This document shows, piece by piece, positions 9,920 to 18,761 of a DNA stretch of 64,000 nucleotides (position 1 is its first letter; every line of letters begins with the position of its first letter). The notes below the pieces were generated by a model that was not told the origin of the DNA, ran no database searches, and saw only the letters and a list, made by a program, of their open reading frames with translations. Origin of the DNA: Salipaludibacillus daqingensis. GTDB lineage: Bacteria > Bacillota > Bacilli > Bacillales > Salisediminibacteriaceae. Position numbers and translations under genes: made by a program. The DNA lies in NCBI RefSeq assembly GCF_029891575.1, contig NZ_JARZHF010000002.1, positions 310,001 through 374,000 on the forward strand. The letters are read 5' to 3'.

Positions 9920-10189
9920 TATACTTCCTCCTCATAACATCATGTTACTTACATTTGAAGATGAAAAATGAATGTTGTTCTCGTCGTTATGTAGGTGATC
10001 TCAGCAATCTTAATTCGTAATGTATATTCATCAGTCGCACTAGATCCCTTTATTTTTCTGATAATTGAAAGAACTTATTCATTATCTTATCACTTCCACT
10101 TTTCCTTTTCACCTTTTTTAAAAGGATGCAACGAGTAGAAAAGTCATACAAGATGTTTTTAAGGCTGATATATCAAAGGTTAAGTCTAT

Positions 10190-10207
10190 TTGTGAAATAT
10201 TTAACAA
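10190..10207 (-). promoter_or_regulatory. Candidate Rex (NADH/NAD+ sensor) operator upstream of pyc
   Basis: On the plus strand TTGTGAAATATTTAACAA differs at one base from the palindromic Rex operator TTGTGAAATATTTCACAA. On the minus strand its TTCACA could serve as a -35 with TATATC 18 bp downstream, so Rex binding would block a pyc promoter about 270 bp before the start codon. The promoter itself is weak. Confidence 0.5.
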
Positions 10208-10420
10208 GTTTTTATTTAATGATGCATTATTAATTTATCAGCTGACTTTCAAATACTTCCCGAAAAAAATATGCACAAAAAGGATGCTAATTCGCGCCTT
10301 TGGAGAGTTGATTTTTTGAAAAAAAAGGTTACTAGTCACGTCCATTAGCAAACTGACCTCGCCCTTCATCTTTTCAATTATCTTGTCATTTAACCTGTCG
10401 CTATAACATACTAACTAAAT

Positions 10421-10459
10421 AAAAACCAAGTGCACAGACTTCTGTGCACTTGGTTTTTA
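10421..10459 (-). terminator. ylaN terminator
   Basis: A long perfect stem (AAAACCAAGTGCACAG and its complement) with a 4-5 nt loop is followed by an A/T-rich tract just downstream of the ylaN stop on the minus strand. Confidence 0.9.
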
Positions 10460-10463
10460 TTTG

Positions 10464-10748
10464 TTATTTTCTATCCATTGATGCTTCATGGAGAGAAGAA
10501 AGTTCTTTTTCTAATTGACCTAACAATTTCTTTCCGTCTTCTTCATTTACAAGGTTTAATCGAATAGCAAAGTCAATTTCTCTTGATAAACCGAACATTT
10601 GTGTATCTAAAACCTCTTCATAAAGTGGACATTGAGGCATGGTTAGATTCGTCATCTGAACGTCGATAAGCTTCAAAATCTTTTCTGCATCTTCTTTAAG
10701 AAGGGCATATGCTTTTTCACTCTGTCCGGATAGGGTTTCAATTGACAT
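10464..10748 (-). CDS. ylaN: YlaN family protein, iron-homeostasis factor
   Basis: This 94-residue, all-helical-looking soluble protein matches the YlaN family in length and sequence ([20 protein letters not shown]... LPQCP-type core, then [14 protein letters not shown]). In B. subtilis YlaN is essential under iron limitation and acts together with the Fur repressor; that is family knowledge, not seen here. RBS GGAGGG precedes the ATG. Neighbours match B. subtilis except that ftsW does not follow it. Confidence 0.93.
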   Translation of the reverse strand: MSIETLSGQSEKAYALLKEDAEKILKLIDVQMTNLTMPQCPLYEEVLDTQMFGLSREIDFAIRLNLVNEEDGKKLLGQLEKELSSLHEASMDRK

Positions 10749-10860
10749 GCGAATCCCTCCTGTTCATCTATAAATCATCCAGTAATTTGAAACATTCATT
10801 CCTTCTTTATATATTATCTGTTCTGCAGAAAAAATGCAACAGCTCCAGCTTGTTTACCCA

Positions 10861-11793
10861 TCAAAAGATATTAAGGTCATATCTATGTGATAATGATTCA
10901 AGTAACTTCATTCCCGCTATGCTGTTTCCTTTCTCATCTAGAGAAGGACCATAAATTCCTATTCCTGGTCCATGAGGAACAGAAGCCATAATTGCTCCAG
11001 ATACACCACTTTTAGAAGGAATCCCTACTTTAATAGCAAACTCCCCTGATGCGTTGTACATCCCACACGTCGTCATAAATGTTTTCATAATACGAGCAAT
11101 ATGCAGTGGGATAATTGATCGACCTGTCTCCACATGCCTACCTTCATTTCCTATTACATATGCTATTTTCGCTAAATCTTCACAGTTAACTTCGATTGCA
11201 CACTGTTTTGTATACAGTTCCAGAAGTCGTTCAATATTTCCTGTCACAACATCATGCTGTTTTAAAAAATATGCAAGAGATCGGTTTAAATCAGCGGTGT
11301 TATATTCAGATATGGCAACTTGTTCATTAAAAGTAATGGATGAATTTCCAGTTAATTCATGAATAAAAGATAACAATCTTCCTAATTTTTCATCTACTGA
11401 ATTGCCTTCAATCATATTAGTAACAGCTAATGCCCCTGCATTTATCATTGGGTTTAAAGGTTTAGAAGGACTGTGTGTCTCTAGTTTTATAATGGAGTTA
11501 AACGGGTCGCCAGTCGGTTCCATTCCAACTCTAGAAAATACACCATCCTCCCCTTTGTCCATTAATGCTAAAGCCAATGCTAATACTTTAGAAATACTTT
11601 GAAGTGTAAACGTCTTGAAAGTATCCCCTGCTGAAGCAACTGTGGACTCACCTTCATAGATTGAAAGTGATAATAAATCTCTATTAGCTGTACTCAAAGC
11701 TGGGATATAATTAGCTACTTTCCCATGTTTTGTATATTGAAGTGCTTCTTCTACCATTAAGTTTAGTGCTTCATAATCTCCACAAATATTCAT
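10861..11793 (-). CDS. glsA: Glutaminase A
   Basis: Serine-dependent beta-lactamase-fold enzyme that hydrolyses glutamine to glutamate and ammonia. The 310-residue product has the catalytic Ser-x-x-Lys (SISK, about residues 66-69), the conserved PLNPMINAGAL segment, and the C-terminal KSGVSGAIMASVPHGPGIGIYGP motif region. I chose MNICGDY as the start because CGGAGG lies 6 bp upstream; a longer frame to 11820 has no RBS. It corresponds to ylaM between ylaL and ylaN. No adjacent glutamine transporter is present, unlike glsA-glnT. Confidence 0.95.
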   Translation of the reverse strand: MNICGDYEALNLMVEEALQYTKHGKVANYIPALSTANRDLLSLSIYEGESTVASAGDTFKTFTLQSISKVLALALALMDKGEDGVFSRVGMEPTGDPFNSIIKLETHSPSKPLNPMINAGALAVTNMIEGNSVDEKLGRLLSFIHELTGNSSITFNEQVAISEYNTADLNRSLAYFLKQHDVVTGNIERLLELYTKQCAIEVNCEDLAKIAYVIGNEGRHVETGRSIIPLHIARIMKTFMTTCGMYNASGEFAIKVGIPSKSGVSGAIMASVPHGPGIGIYGPSLDEKGNSIAGMKLLESLSHRYDLNIF

Positions 11794-11884
11794 AGGTAAC
11801 CTCCGATAAGAAATGATCAATTGAAAGATGACAAACGCTTATTTCCCCTCTATACTGTAAGGGAAAGGAGCGTGAATGTAAACG

Positions 11885-12379
11885 ATGTCATCTATGATTA
11901 TTTCCATAAAAGGTCTTGTTAAACACACGATCACGTTAGACCCAGGCGCTTGGCTATTTGATGAACGTATTGTAGATTTAAATACATACTTTCTTGAAGA
12001 AAAAGAAAAAGGGTACGATCCTACATTAGAGCAGATGGGACGAGCTTGGGACAACCAACGACAAGTAAAAGCTAAAGTTCAAAAAAATGATAATGAAATC
12101 AAAGTGAGTAAAAAAGACTTAACCGAAAAATCACTTGGAATTTCATTTGAACCTTTTTTAACAAATGCCACCCCTTTACCTGAAGCCAAAACAGTAAGAT
12201 TTATCCGAAGTGGGGAAGAAGATTTTGAATGTTCTCTAGAAGAGGCGAATAAAGCGATTATTGGATTCTCCTATAAAGGGAAAGCTTTAAAAGATACTGG
12301 TCCAATTCATTTTTATTACGCTGACGGTTCAAATCAACATCATCCAATCACTCACATCCATTCAATTATCGTAAGCTGA
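11885..12379 (+). CDS. ylaL: YlaL-like conserved protein of unknown function
   Basis: This soluble 164-residue protein begins MSSMIISIKGLVKHTITLD and contains DPGAWLFDERIVDL, matching the YlaL family found beside phoH2 and glsA in bacilli. There are no membrane segments and no catalytic motif that I recognise. Its function is unknown. It diverges from glsA and ends in a good terminator. AAAGGAG lies somewhat far upstream of the ATG, so the second ATG (11894) is an alternative start. Confidence 0.8.
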   Translation: MSSMIISIKGLVKHTITLDPGAWLFDERIVDLNTYFLEEKEKGYDPTLEQMGRAWDNQRQVKAKVQKNDNEIKVSKKDLTEKSLGISFEPFLTNATPLPEAKTVRFIRSGEEDFECSLEEANKAIIGFSYKGKALKDTGPIHFYYADGSNQHHPITHIHSIIVS

Positions 12380-12453
12380 TCATGACTCATTCGTATGAAT
12401 AAATAGTGTTCGATTCATTTGTTATTGATTACCTTCCTAAGCATGTACAAAGA

Positions 12454-12491
12454 TGCACCTACGTTTTACTTGAACGTAGGTGCTGTTTTTT
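12454..12491 (+). terminator. ylaL terminator
   Basis: The 11-bp stem GCACCTACGTT / AACGTAGGTGC with a 7-8 nt loop is followed by TGTTTTTT on the plus strand. Confidence 0.9.
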
Positions 12492-12589
12492 CACAAGGCT
12501 CTGTTACCATAGTTGATTTTATAATGCCTCTCCTTCTAAAAATGAAGAGGAGAATATTAGAACTCTCTTGGTTTTATTGATATTGCTTA

Positions 12590-13909
12590 TTACAATAAAT
12601 CTGCTGCTAATTGAGCTAATCCAGAACGTTCCCCTTTTTCTAATTTAATATGTCCCGCCTCACTCAAATGCTTGAACCTCTCTGTTACATAAGTCAGTCC
12701 ATTTGTATATTCGTCCAAATATGGGTGGTCGATTTGTTTTGGATCTCCCATAAGTACGATTTTACTCCCTTCCCCTACTCTAGTTAAAATTGTCTTCACT
12801 TCATGCTTCGTCAAATTTTGAGCTTCATCAATAATAATAAACTGATCTGGGATACTGCGACCTCTAATATACGTTAAAGCTTCTACTTGGATCGACGACA
12901 TCCCTGCTAAAATTTGCTCTAACTCTCCTGATTTATTCGTATTAAATAAGAATTCTAAATTATCATAAATCGGTTGCATCCATGGGCGAAGTTTTTCATC
13001 CTTTTCGCCAGGTAAATAGCCAATATCTTTCCCCATTGGTACGACCGGACGGGCAACTAGCAGTTTTTTGTACCGATTTAAGTCTTCTGTTTGGTATAAG
13101 CCTGCTGCTAAAGATAGCAAAGTCTTCCCGGTCCCAGCTTTGCCTGCTAATGTGACTAGAGGAATATCTTCACGAGTCAATAATTCCAAGGCCATTTTTT
13201 GTTGCACGTTTCTAGGTTTAATCCCCCAAACAACATCATAATTGTTTAAAAATATTTGGAGATGTGTTTTTCTACTATTCATAAAGGCTAAAGCCGACCT
13301 TGTTCCGTTTGCACTATCTTTAAAAATGTAAAAGTGATTTGGAAAGCTGTGTTTAAGATCCACTTCTTCGGCCAAAAGATGTTTCTCGGAAAAAAGTTTA
13401 TCCATTTTGTCAGGGTCAAGCCAAGTTTCTTCATACCCTTGATACATTCGGTCAAACTGTACAATTCGATCAGACAAAAAATCTTCTGAACGTAACCCTA
13501 AAGCATCAGCTTTTACTCGTAACAACGCATCCTTACTAACTAACACCACATCTTCGGCGCGTGGCTTTTCCAAACTTAAATTTAATGCAACGGATAAAAT
13601 CCGATTGTCGTTTGTTGGTTCCATGAAATGTTTCTTCATTTGTTCAAATGAGCGATGATTCAACTCAACAACTAAACTCCCACCGTTTGGTAACTCCACC
13701 CCTTCATGGAGTCTCCCTTTACCTCTTAATTCATCCAATAAACGTGCAACTTCCCGGGCATTTCTCCCTATCTCGTCCATATATCGTTTTTTTGAATCAA
13801 TTTCTTCTAAAACAACTGCCGGAATAATCACATTATTATCATCAAAAGAGTAAATTGCCAATGGGTCTTGTAATAATACATTTGTATCGAGAATGTAGGT
13901 TTTAGCCAA
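12590..13909 (-). CDS. phoH2: PhoH2: PIN-domain RNase fused to PhoH ATPase/helicase
   Basis: Two-domain protein (YlaK type). The N-terminal PIN domain (about 1-140) has its acidic residues in place: D8 in ILDTN, E36, D101 in DNRIL and D127 in SKD. The C-terminal PhoH ATPase (about 230-439) has Walker A AGKAGTGKT near 256 and Walker B FIIIDEAQN. Family members couple ATP-driven RNA unwinding to PIN cleavage. I place the start at a TTG (MAKTYILD) 7 bp after GGGAGGG; the in-frame upstream ATG lies inside that RBS. Confidence 0.94.
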   Translation of the reverse strand: MAKTYILDTNVLLQDPLAIYSFDDNNVIIPAVVLEEIDSKKRYMDEIGRNAREVARLLDELRGKGRLHEGVELPNGGSLVVELNHRSFEQMKKHFMEPTNDNRILSVALNLSLEKPRAEDVVLVSKDALLRVKADALGLRSEDFLSDRIVQFDRMYQGYEETWLDPDKMDKLFSEKHLLAEEVDLKHSFPNHFYIFKDSANGTRSALAFMNSRKTHLQIFLNNYDVVWGIKPRNVQQKMALELLTREDIPLVTLAGKAGTGKTLLSLAAGLYQTEDLNRYKKLLVARPVVPMGKDIGYLPGEKDEKLRPWMQPIYDNLEFLFNTNKSGELEQILAGMSSIQVEALTYIRGRSIPDQFIIIDEAQNLTKHEVKTILTRVGEGSKIVLMGDPKQIDHPYLDEYTNGLTYVTERFKHLSEAGHIKLEKGERSGLAQLAADLL

Positions 13910-14079
13910 GTGATTCCCTCCCATTAATAGATATATTCCAACGACAACAAAAGGATGATAATATTTTATTCAACTTCGTATAATTGTGATTCTTGGACAA
14001 GAATATTGGATAGCTATCTTGATAACAAGGAATCGATCTTTTAACTATAAATCGTATATATAAGAACATTAGTTTAAAA

Positions 14080-14116
14080 AAACGATGCCAACATGAAATG
14101 TACATGCGGCATCGTA
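14080..14116 (-). terminator. Terminator of the FMN-binding-family gene
   Basis: ACGATGCC and GGCATCGT pair across a long, self-complementary loop; on the minus strand T7 follows. It sits just past the stop codon at 14120. Confidence 0.85.
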
Positions 14117-14119
14117 TCG

Positions 14120-14572
14120 TTATTTTTTCATTGCATTCATTACTTGGGCATCTAATTTTTCTGCCGCTTCTTTGTCATATGTTTTTTCATACTTAGGTTC
14201 TGTTGTTATTCTTGCCCCATAAAACATCACATCTCGGACTTCCGTAACATTAATCTCTACTAAAGCTAATTTCAAAGGTACATCTTCGATTTTTTCTTCA
14301 AGTACTTTCGCTTCCCCAACAATCGCATAAGTGGACCCTGCTCCAATAACTGTTAGTGTTACAAGAGGTTGCTTTTTTAAATTTTCCACGATACGCGACC
14401 GGTTATCAACGGAAAATCTCACATGAGACTCATCAGTTGCGAAGACCCAAGAAATAGCATTCACATTCGTTCCACCTGTTTCATGGTCGACAGTTGCAAT
14501 CGATACATAGCGTTCTTCTCTTAATAGTGGCAGGAGCTCTTCTGTTAATTCTGATTCAACTCGATTAGCCAT
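14120..14572 (-). CDS. Pyridoxamine 5'-phosphate oxidase-like flavin-binding protein
   Basis: This 150-residue split-barrel protein has the PNPOx-like fold signature: an early LREERYVSIATVD strand pair, NAISWVFATDESHVRF, SRIVENLKKQP, then TLTVIGAGSTYAIVGEAKV. Such proteins bind FMN or a related cofactor, but the substrate cannot be read from sequence. I start at MANRVES because AAGGAGG precedes it; the longer frame to 14641 has no RBS. It has no B. subtilis yla counterpart at this spot, where ylaJ would be expected, so it may be a local replacement. Confidence 0.8.
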   Translation of the reverse strand: MANRVESELTEELLPLLREERYVSIATVDHETGGTNVNAISWVFATDESHVRFSVDNRSRIVENLKKQPLVTLTVIGAGSTYAIVGEAKVLEEKIEDVPLKLALVEINVTEVRDVMFYGARITTEPKYEKTYDKEAAEKLDAQVMNAMKK

Positions 14573-14922
14573 GGTTACATTCGCCTCCTTTAACTTCCTT
14601 ACAATCTTACTATACCTATATTTCGTGTATCTTAAAACCATTCTAACAAATTTTTATAGAAATAGTTACCACTTCGTCCTGGCTAAGATAAAATCGTTTC
14701 TTACGGTTGATATTTCCGTATATTATTGAAATCTTTCCCTAGAGCTTAAAATAATTTGAGTTGTCATGTTATACTATTTTTAGAACAAGGATAAATCCTT
14801 TTCAAAAAGAGAAAAACTTCTAATCGCATTCGGTTATGTAACGATAAAATGAATGCAAGTTAATATTTGAATCCGCTATGTAATGATTGATTAATTTAAC
14901 TATCATATTAGAGAGGTGCGCT

Positions 14923-15126
14923 ATGAGAGTAAAATGTGTCATCTGCGACGTTGTAGAATCTATAGATAACAATCTACCTCTCGCAAAAAAACTTCGAAAC
15001 AGGCCAATTCACACGTATATGTGTCAAACATGTCATGAACGAATTGAAGAAAGAACAATGGAAAGAAAAAAAACTGGATTATTTACAGAAAATAAACCAC
15101 AGGAAGAAACAGATGAATATATTTAA
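14923..15126 (+). CDS. ylaI: YlaI family small zinc-ribbon-like protein
   Basis: This 67-residue protein has two CxxC pairs, CVICD near the N-terminus and CQTCH about 30 residues later, and looks like a small zinc ribbon. It matches YlaI of B. subtilis, whose function is unknown. GAGAGGTG lies 5 bp before this ATG and decides the start; an in-frame TTG at 14887 lacks an RBS. It lies divergent to the FMN-type gene and ends in a strong bidirectional terminator shared with ylaH. Confidence 0.87.
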   Translation: MRVKCVICDVVESIDNNLPLAKKLRNRPIHTYMCQTCHERIEERTMERKKTGLFTENKPQEETDEYI

Positions 15127-15171
15127 TTTTTCGAACGACATTAGATAAACATAATCATTTCGTTAGCGTCT

Positions 15172-15209
15172 AAAAAACCCGTCCTTATCGCGATAAGGAC
15201 GGGTTTTTT
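15172..15209. terminator. Bidirectional terminator between ylaI and ylaH
   Basis: The region is a perfect 38-bp palindrome: A6, CCCGTCCTTATCG, its complement, then T6. It serves both convergent genes. Confidence 0.96.
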
Positions 15210-15220
15210 CACTTGTTATA

Positions 15221-15592
15221 TTAGTCGTTATTGTTTACGTTTAAAGAGGGACTATCTTCTGAAGCTTGTTCTTGTTTGTGACGTCGCAACTGCAATTTAT
15301 ATACGCCTAAAACAAGTGCAGCAATAAACAAAGATTCTATAATTGGTAATGTTAAAGCCAATAACGTGATAAACATATTTCCGAAAAACATAACCCCATA
15401 AATGACGACGTTTTTTAAAATGGGAAGTTTTCTAGCAAACCCTAAATTAAATACTAAAATACTCAAAGCATTGATAATGATATACATAATCCAAAACGCA
15501 ACGACAAAATTACTAGGGTCTTGCGCTCCTAGCCATTGAGCAATCGGGGCCATATTAGGTGAAGGCGTTCCAGTGGTAGCGGATAAAATCAT
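15221..15592 (-). CDS. ylaH: YlaH-like membrane protein
   Basis: This 123-residue membrane protein has three hydrophobic segments (about 30-50, 62-80 and 82-100) and a polar C-terminal tail. It carries the FARKLPILKNVVIYGVMFFGNMFIT stretch typical of the YlaH family; function is unknown. TAGGAG lies 8 bp before this ATG, so I prefer it to the GTG at 15601. In B. subtilis ylaH follows typA; here typA is missing and ylaF is divergent. Confidence 0.88.
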   Translation of the reverse strand: MILSATTGTPSPNMAPIAQWLGAQDPSNFVVAFWIMYIIINALSILVFNLGFARKLPILKNVVIYGVMFFGNMFITLLALTLPIIESLFIAALVLGVYKLQLRRHKQEQASEDSPSLNVNNND

Positions 15593-15758
15593 AGTTGTCA
15601 CTCCTAAAGTTTCTTAAATAAGATGGTTTCTTCTTTTTAATCGTATACTCGCATTGATTATAGCACACGATAAGGTTTATGTTAAAATAGAACTCAAGGA
15701 TGACGTTATTTTCATTAACACGTTCCTAAACACTAGTCAGCAAGGAGGATTATGATAT

Positions 15759-15938
15759 ATGAGATCGTTTGATATTCAACTTTTCATTTTTGCTATTCTT
15801 GGTACGATCGGTATGATCGGTATTGGAATTTCCTTTGCACAAACAAGCCTAATCATGTTCTTAGGGTTTCTTACCTTAAGTCTTGGTTCCGTCGCTGCAG
15901 GATTTAATCGCAAAAAGCAGCAGCAACAAGTTAATTAA
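15759..15938 (+). CDS. ylaF: YlaF family small membrane protein (DUF5325)
   Basis: The frame encodes 59 residues starting MRSFDIQLFIF, with two membrane helices (about 5-24 and 28-46) and a lysine/glutamine-rich tail ending KKQQQQVN. It matches the DUF5325 family by size, layout and synteny. AAGGAGGAT lies 8 bp before the ATG. Function is unknown. It is separated from ylaH by a 166-bp divergent intergenic region where typA lies in B. subtilis. Confidence 0.85.
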   Translation: MRSFDIQLFIFAILGTIGMIGIGISFAQTSLIMFLGFLTLSLGSVAAGFNRKKQQQQVN

Positions 15939-15974
15939 CTAGAGTAAGGATTAACGACATTTTATTTAAAAATC

Positions 15975-16012
15975 AAAGAGATTCCAAGACACTAACTTGG
16001 AATCTCTTTTTA
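15975..16012. terminator. Bidirectional terminator between ylaF and yktC
   Basis: The 14-bp stem AAAGAGATTCCAAG / CTTGGAATCTCTTT has a 7-nt loop, with T- and A-rich flanks on both sides. Confidence 0.93.
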
Positions 16013-16029
16013 TTATTTTTTAATCCTCA

Positions 16030-16824
16030 TTACTTTTCACCGTGAATAACCTCAATTACCTCATCATAAACACCTGGGTTAGCTGCTATTAATGTATCTT
16101 TCTCTAGAAAGTTTAAAGGGTCTCCGTTATAATTCGTTGCCGTCCCTCCAACCTCTTGGAGCAATGCAAATCCTCCTGCAATGTCCCAAGGAGCGAGATT
16201 AAAGCTTATATAAGCATCTAATCGACCGCAAGCGACATACGCCATCTCCAATGCTGCTACGCCGTAGGAACGGACTCCTCGTGAAGATTCCACGAGTTTT
16301 TCTAATCGTCTATCTTTAAGCATCCAACCTGCGTTAAAACTTAATATTGCTTCGTTAAGAGAATTTCTTGCTAACTTTGGTAATCGTTGCCCATTTACCA
16401 TTGCTCCCTGTCCTTTTATTGAAGAAAATAATTCATCGCCCATCACATCAAAAACGATACCAATAATCGGCTCTCCCTCAAGATAAATACCGATGGAAAT
16501 AGCAAAATTACTTTCTTGATGAACAAAATTTACTGTTCCATCAATTGGGTCCAATATCCACACAATCCCTTCAAGATCATTAATTAATTCAAATGATCCC
16601 TCTTCTCCCATCAGTCTGTGCGTTGGATAAGTTTCAGCAACTTTATCAAGAAAAAACTTTTCGACGTTTTTATCCACATCTGTCACTAAATCGTGTTGAT
16701 GCGCCTTTGTAGAAATGGAAAAGGAACTTTCCATCATTTTTTTTATGTATTGACCAGCTTCACGAGTCCATTCTTCTGCCTGACCTTTTATTTGTTCGAA
16801 GTTAAGTTCTTGAGAATTTAGCAT
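16030..16824 (-). CDS. yktC: Inositol monophosphatase family protein (YktC type)
   Basis: Mg-dependent phosphatase of the IMPase/FIG superfamily, 264 residues. The signature metal-binding motifs are present: GEEGSFE near residue 75, WILDPIDGTVNFVH near 90 (DPxDGT) and the C-terminal WDIAGGFALLQEVGG (WDxAG). Family members hydrolyse myo-inositol 1-phosphate and sometimes fructose bisphosphate or NADP; the substrate is not clear. RBS GAGGAG precedes the ATG. Position beside ykzI and yktB agrees with B. subtilis yktC. Confidence 0.94.
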   Translation of the reverse strand: MLNSQELNFEQIKGQAEEWTREAGQYIKKMMESSFSISTKAHQHDLVTDVDKNVEKFFLDKVAETYPTHRLMGEEGSFELINDLEGIVWILDPIDGTVNFVHQESNFAISIGIYLEGEPIIGIVFDVMGDELFSSIKGQGAMVNGQRLPKLARNSLNEAILSFNAGWMLKDRRLEKLVESSRGVRSYGVAALEMAYVACGRLDAYISFNLAPWDIAGGFALLQEVGGTATNYNGDPLNFLEKDTLIAANPGVYDEVIEVIHGEK

Positions 16825-17206
16825 TTTGTCATCTCCTCAGTTCAGCGATAAACGTAATCTAAGATATACCATAAATACGTACTCGCCTGCAAATATGACC
16901 AATTGAATAATTAGTAATTATATTTTGGCTGTTTTCTAGAAAATTGTTTCTAAAAAAAAATGTCCTAACATGAATCAGTTAAATGGACCACTTTCCACTT
17001 GGTCTCAGTCTCGAGAAACCATCCCTTAAAAATCTTCAGTCGTAGCTTTTCCCTAAGTCGCCGCCTTTCACACCTTCGAGAAATATCATTCTATACGAAT
17101 ACAGCTACTATTTTTTACATCCTAAAGAAAATATATATTTAAAATCGTTTAAAAACTATTAAAAGCAAAAAAAGTGAACCCTATGGCAAAGGTTCACTAA
17201 AATAAT
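16825..17206. other. Gene-free interval with the ykzI terminator
   Basis: These 382 bp are non-coding. Near the right end (17174-17197) a stem GTGAACC / GGTTCAC followed on the minus strand by T7 terminates ykzI. The C-rich stretch 16981-17090 stands out slightly from the AT-rich background, but I see no gene or clear structure in it. Confidence 0.6.
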
Positions 17207-17395
17207 TTATGCTTCTAATCGAAGCCACTCGCTTCTTAATATATCTAGTTTTGCTTTGCAGTCCATAATTTGTTCTTGTTCATTGGCTTCAATTGCATCG
17301 AATAAGGTTTGAAGTTCGTAGTCAATCTCCAGTTTTAAGACTGGGATACGCTTCTCTCCATCTCTTCTTTTCAGTGTTTGAATAACTTTCTCCAT
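17207..17395 (-). CDS. ykzI: YkzI-like small protein
   Basis: This short helical 62-residue protein (MEKVIQTLKRRDG... to EWLRLEA) occupies the place of ykzI between yktC and yktB. Assignment rests mainly on synteny and size; function is unknown. I start at the ATG at 17395, which follows AGAGGGG, rather than the GTG three codons upstream. A hairpin terminator follows the stop. Confidence 0.75.
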   Translation of the reverse strand: MEKVIQTLKRRDGEKRIPVLKLEIDYELQTLFDAIEANEQEQIMDCKAKLDILRSEWLRLEA

Positions 17396-17647
17396 TAATC
17401 GCACCCCTCTTCTTTGGTTTCAAACAAATTTTCCTGAGCTGACCAACAAACTTCTTTGTGTTTAAATTAATGTTAACACTACATTATGATATTTATCGGA
17501 ATTTTGCAACTATTTTGTGTTGGTAATTTTATAATTCCACAATTCTCATATTTTCAAACCTAATTGAGAAAATAAATTCATATTTCTTTTTTTAATATAA
17601 ATGGTTTGATAAAATAGGAAAGAGAACAGAAGGGAGTGCGTACACGT

Positions 17648-18292
17648 ATGAGTTTTACAGGTTTCACTTCAAAGGATTTTGATGTATTTGACGTTGATGG
17701 ATTAGATGAGCGAATGGAGGTTTTAAAAAAAACTGTTCGTCCTAAGTTAGAATCTTTAGGAGAACATTTCTCTAATTATTTATCAGAAAAAACAGGGGAA
17801 GAGATGTATTATCATGTCGCAAAACACGCTCGTCGCAAAGTAAACCCTCCGGATGATACTTGGGTGGCATTTGCAAACAGTAAACGCGGATATAAAAAAT
17901 TACCCCATTTTCAAATCGGTCTTTGGGGAAGTCATGTTTTCGTATGGTTTGCTGTTATTTATGAATCACCAGTGAAAGAAGATTTAGGACAAGTCTTTTT
18001 GGAACAAATCGACGATATTCAAAAACAAGTACCACCTTCTTTTTATTGGTCTGTCGATCATACTAAACCAGAATCAATTCCACATAATAATATTTCTAAA
18101 GAAAAGTTAGAAGAAATGTTTCAACGATTATCTTCTATTAAAAAGGCAGAATTACTTTGTGGAATACGTTTAGAACCAGAAGATGAAGCTGTAAAAAATG
18201 GAGATATATTTGTTAAAAAAGTGGAACAAGCTTTTGATACGTTAATGCCAATGTATCGTTCTTCCATGAACATATATGAACAAAAAGTGTAA
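17648..18292 (+). CDS. yktB: YktB family protein (DUF1054, UPF0637)
   Basis: This 214-residue soluble protein matches the YktB/DUF1054 family: [18 protein letters not shown] at the N-terminus, then KPKLESLG-type, [20 protein letters not shown] and [14 protein letters not shown]. Family function is unknown; a structure exists for a relative but no activity is established. AGGGAG sits 11 bp before this ATG; an in-frame GTG (17636) overlaps that RBS. It is convergent with yktA across a shared terminator. Confidence 0.93.
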   Translation: MSFTGFTSKDFDVFDVDGLDERMEVLKKTVRPKLESLGEHFSNYLSEKTGEEMYYHVAKHARRKVNPPDDTWVAFANSKRGYKKLPHFQIGLWGSHVFVWFAVIYESPVKEDLGQVFLEQIDDIQKQVPPSFYWSVDHTKPESIPHNNISKEKLEEMFQRLSSIKKAELLCGIRLEPEDEAVKNGDIFVKKVEQAFDTLMPMYRSSMNIYEQKV

Positions 18293-18319
18293 CGGAAAAC
18301 GTATTTTTAATATTAAAAT

Positions 18320-18356
18320 AAAGAAGTAGCACCTATAAAAAAGGCGCTACTTCTTT
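18320..18356. terminator. Bidirectional terminator between yktB and yktA
   Basis: AAAGAAGTAGC pairs with GCTACTTCTTT around a 15-nt loop, with T- and A-rich flanks, between the convergent genes. Confidence 0.85.
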
Positions 18357-18358
18357 TG

Positions 18359-18634
18359 TTACATTTTAATAATTATTCCAGTATCAGATTCTCTCGCTTT
18401 TTTAACGACATGATAAGGAGATTGATCTGTTTGACTTTGATAATCTTTAAAATGCTGTTTTTCTTCTGATTTGGAAGGTACCACTTTTTTAAATTTTTGA
18501 TAGATTGACAGTAATTTATCTCGGTCTACCCCTTTTCCATAAGTTTGATCAATTGCTTCATAAAAATGAACAACATCAATAATCTCATCTTTCGACCAGT
18601 CAATCGACATTGGAATCGTAACATCATTTTTCAT
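18359..18634 (-). CDS. yktA: YktA family protein (UPF0223)
   Basis: This 91-residue protein matches UPF0223/YktA: IPMSIDWSKDEIIDVVHFYEAID, then a basic stretch with KKVVPSKSEEKQ and YHVVKKA. It is a small helical protein of unknown function. RBS GGGGG lies upstream of the ATG. It lies between yktB and speA as in B. subtilis and is divergent from speA. Confidence 0.9.
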   Translation of the reverse strand: MKNDVTIPMSIDWSKDEIIDVVHFYEAIDQTYGKGVDRDKLLSIYQKFKKVVPSKSEEKQHFKDYQSQTDQSPYHVVKKARESDTGIIIKM

Positions 18635-18761
18635 TTTTAGTTAACCCCCTTACACTATAATTTCTTTCTTTGGTCGCCCCTTTCTGTTATACTACATTTT
18701 GTTTATTATGTGAAATCAACATGAAACAAATATCGTTAATTTATTATTTGAGGTGAATGTA

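Larger units (their letters stand above)
9920..10463. other. Gene-free interval upstream of pyc
   Basis: These 544 bp between ylaN and pyc show no frame with a ribosome binding site. This is the position of ftsW in B. subtilis; no ftsW remnant is visible. It contains the ylaN terminator at its right end and a Rex-like operator at 10190-10207. Confidence 0.6.

Noticed and set aside
11828-12060. Minus-strand frames opposite ylaL and other long frames opposite real genes
   Set aside because: They mirror strong coding regions, have no RBS and lack recognisable domains.
16981-17100. Slightly GC-richer stretch with TCTCGAGA, possible structured RNA
   Set aside because: I could not find a stable, conserved-looking fold or a promoter for it.
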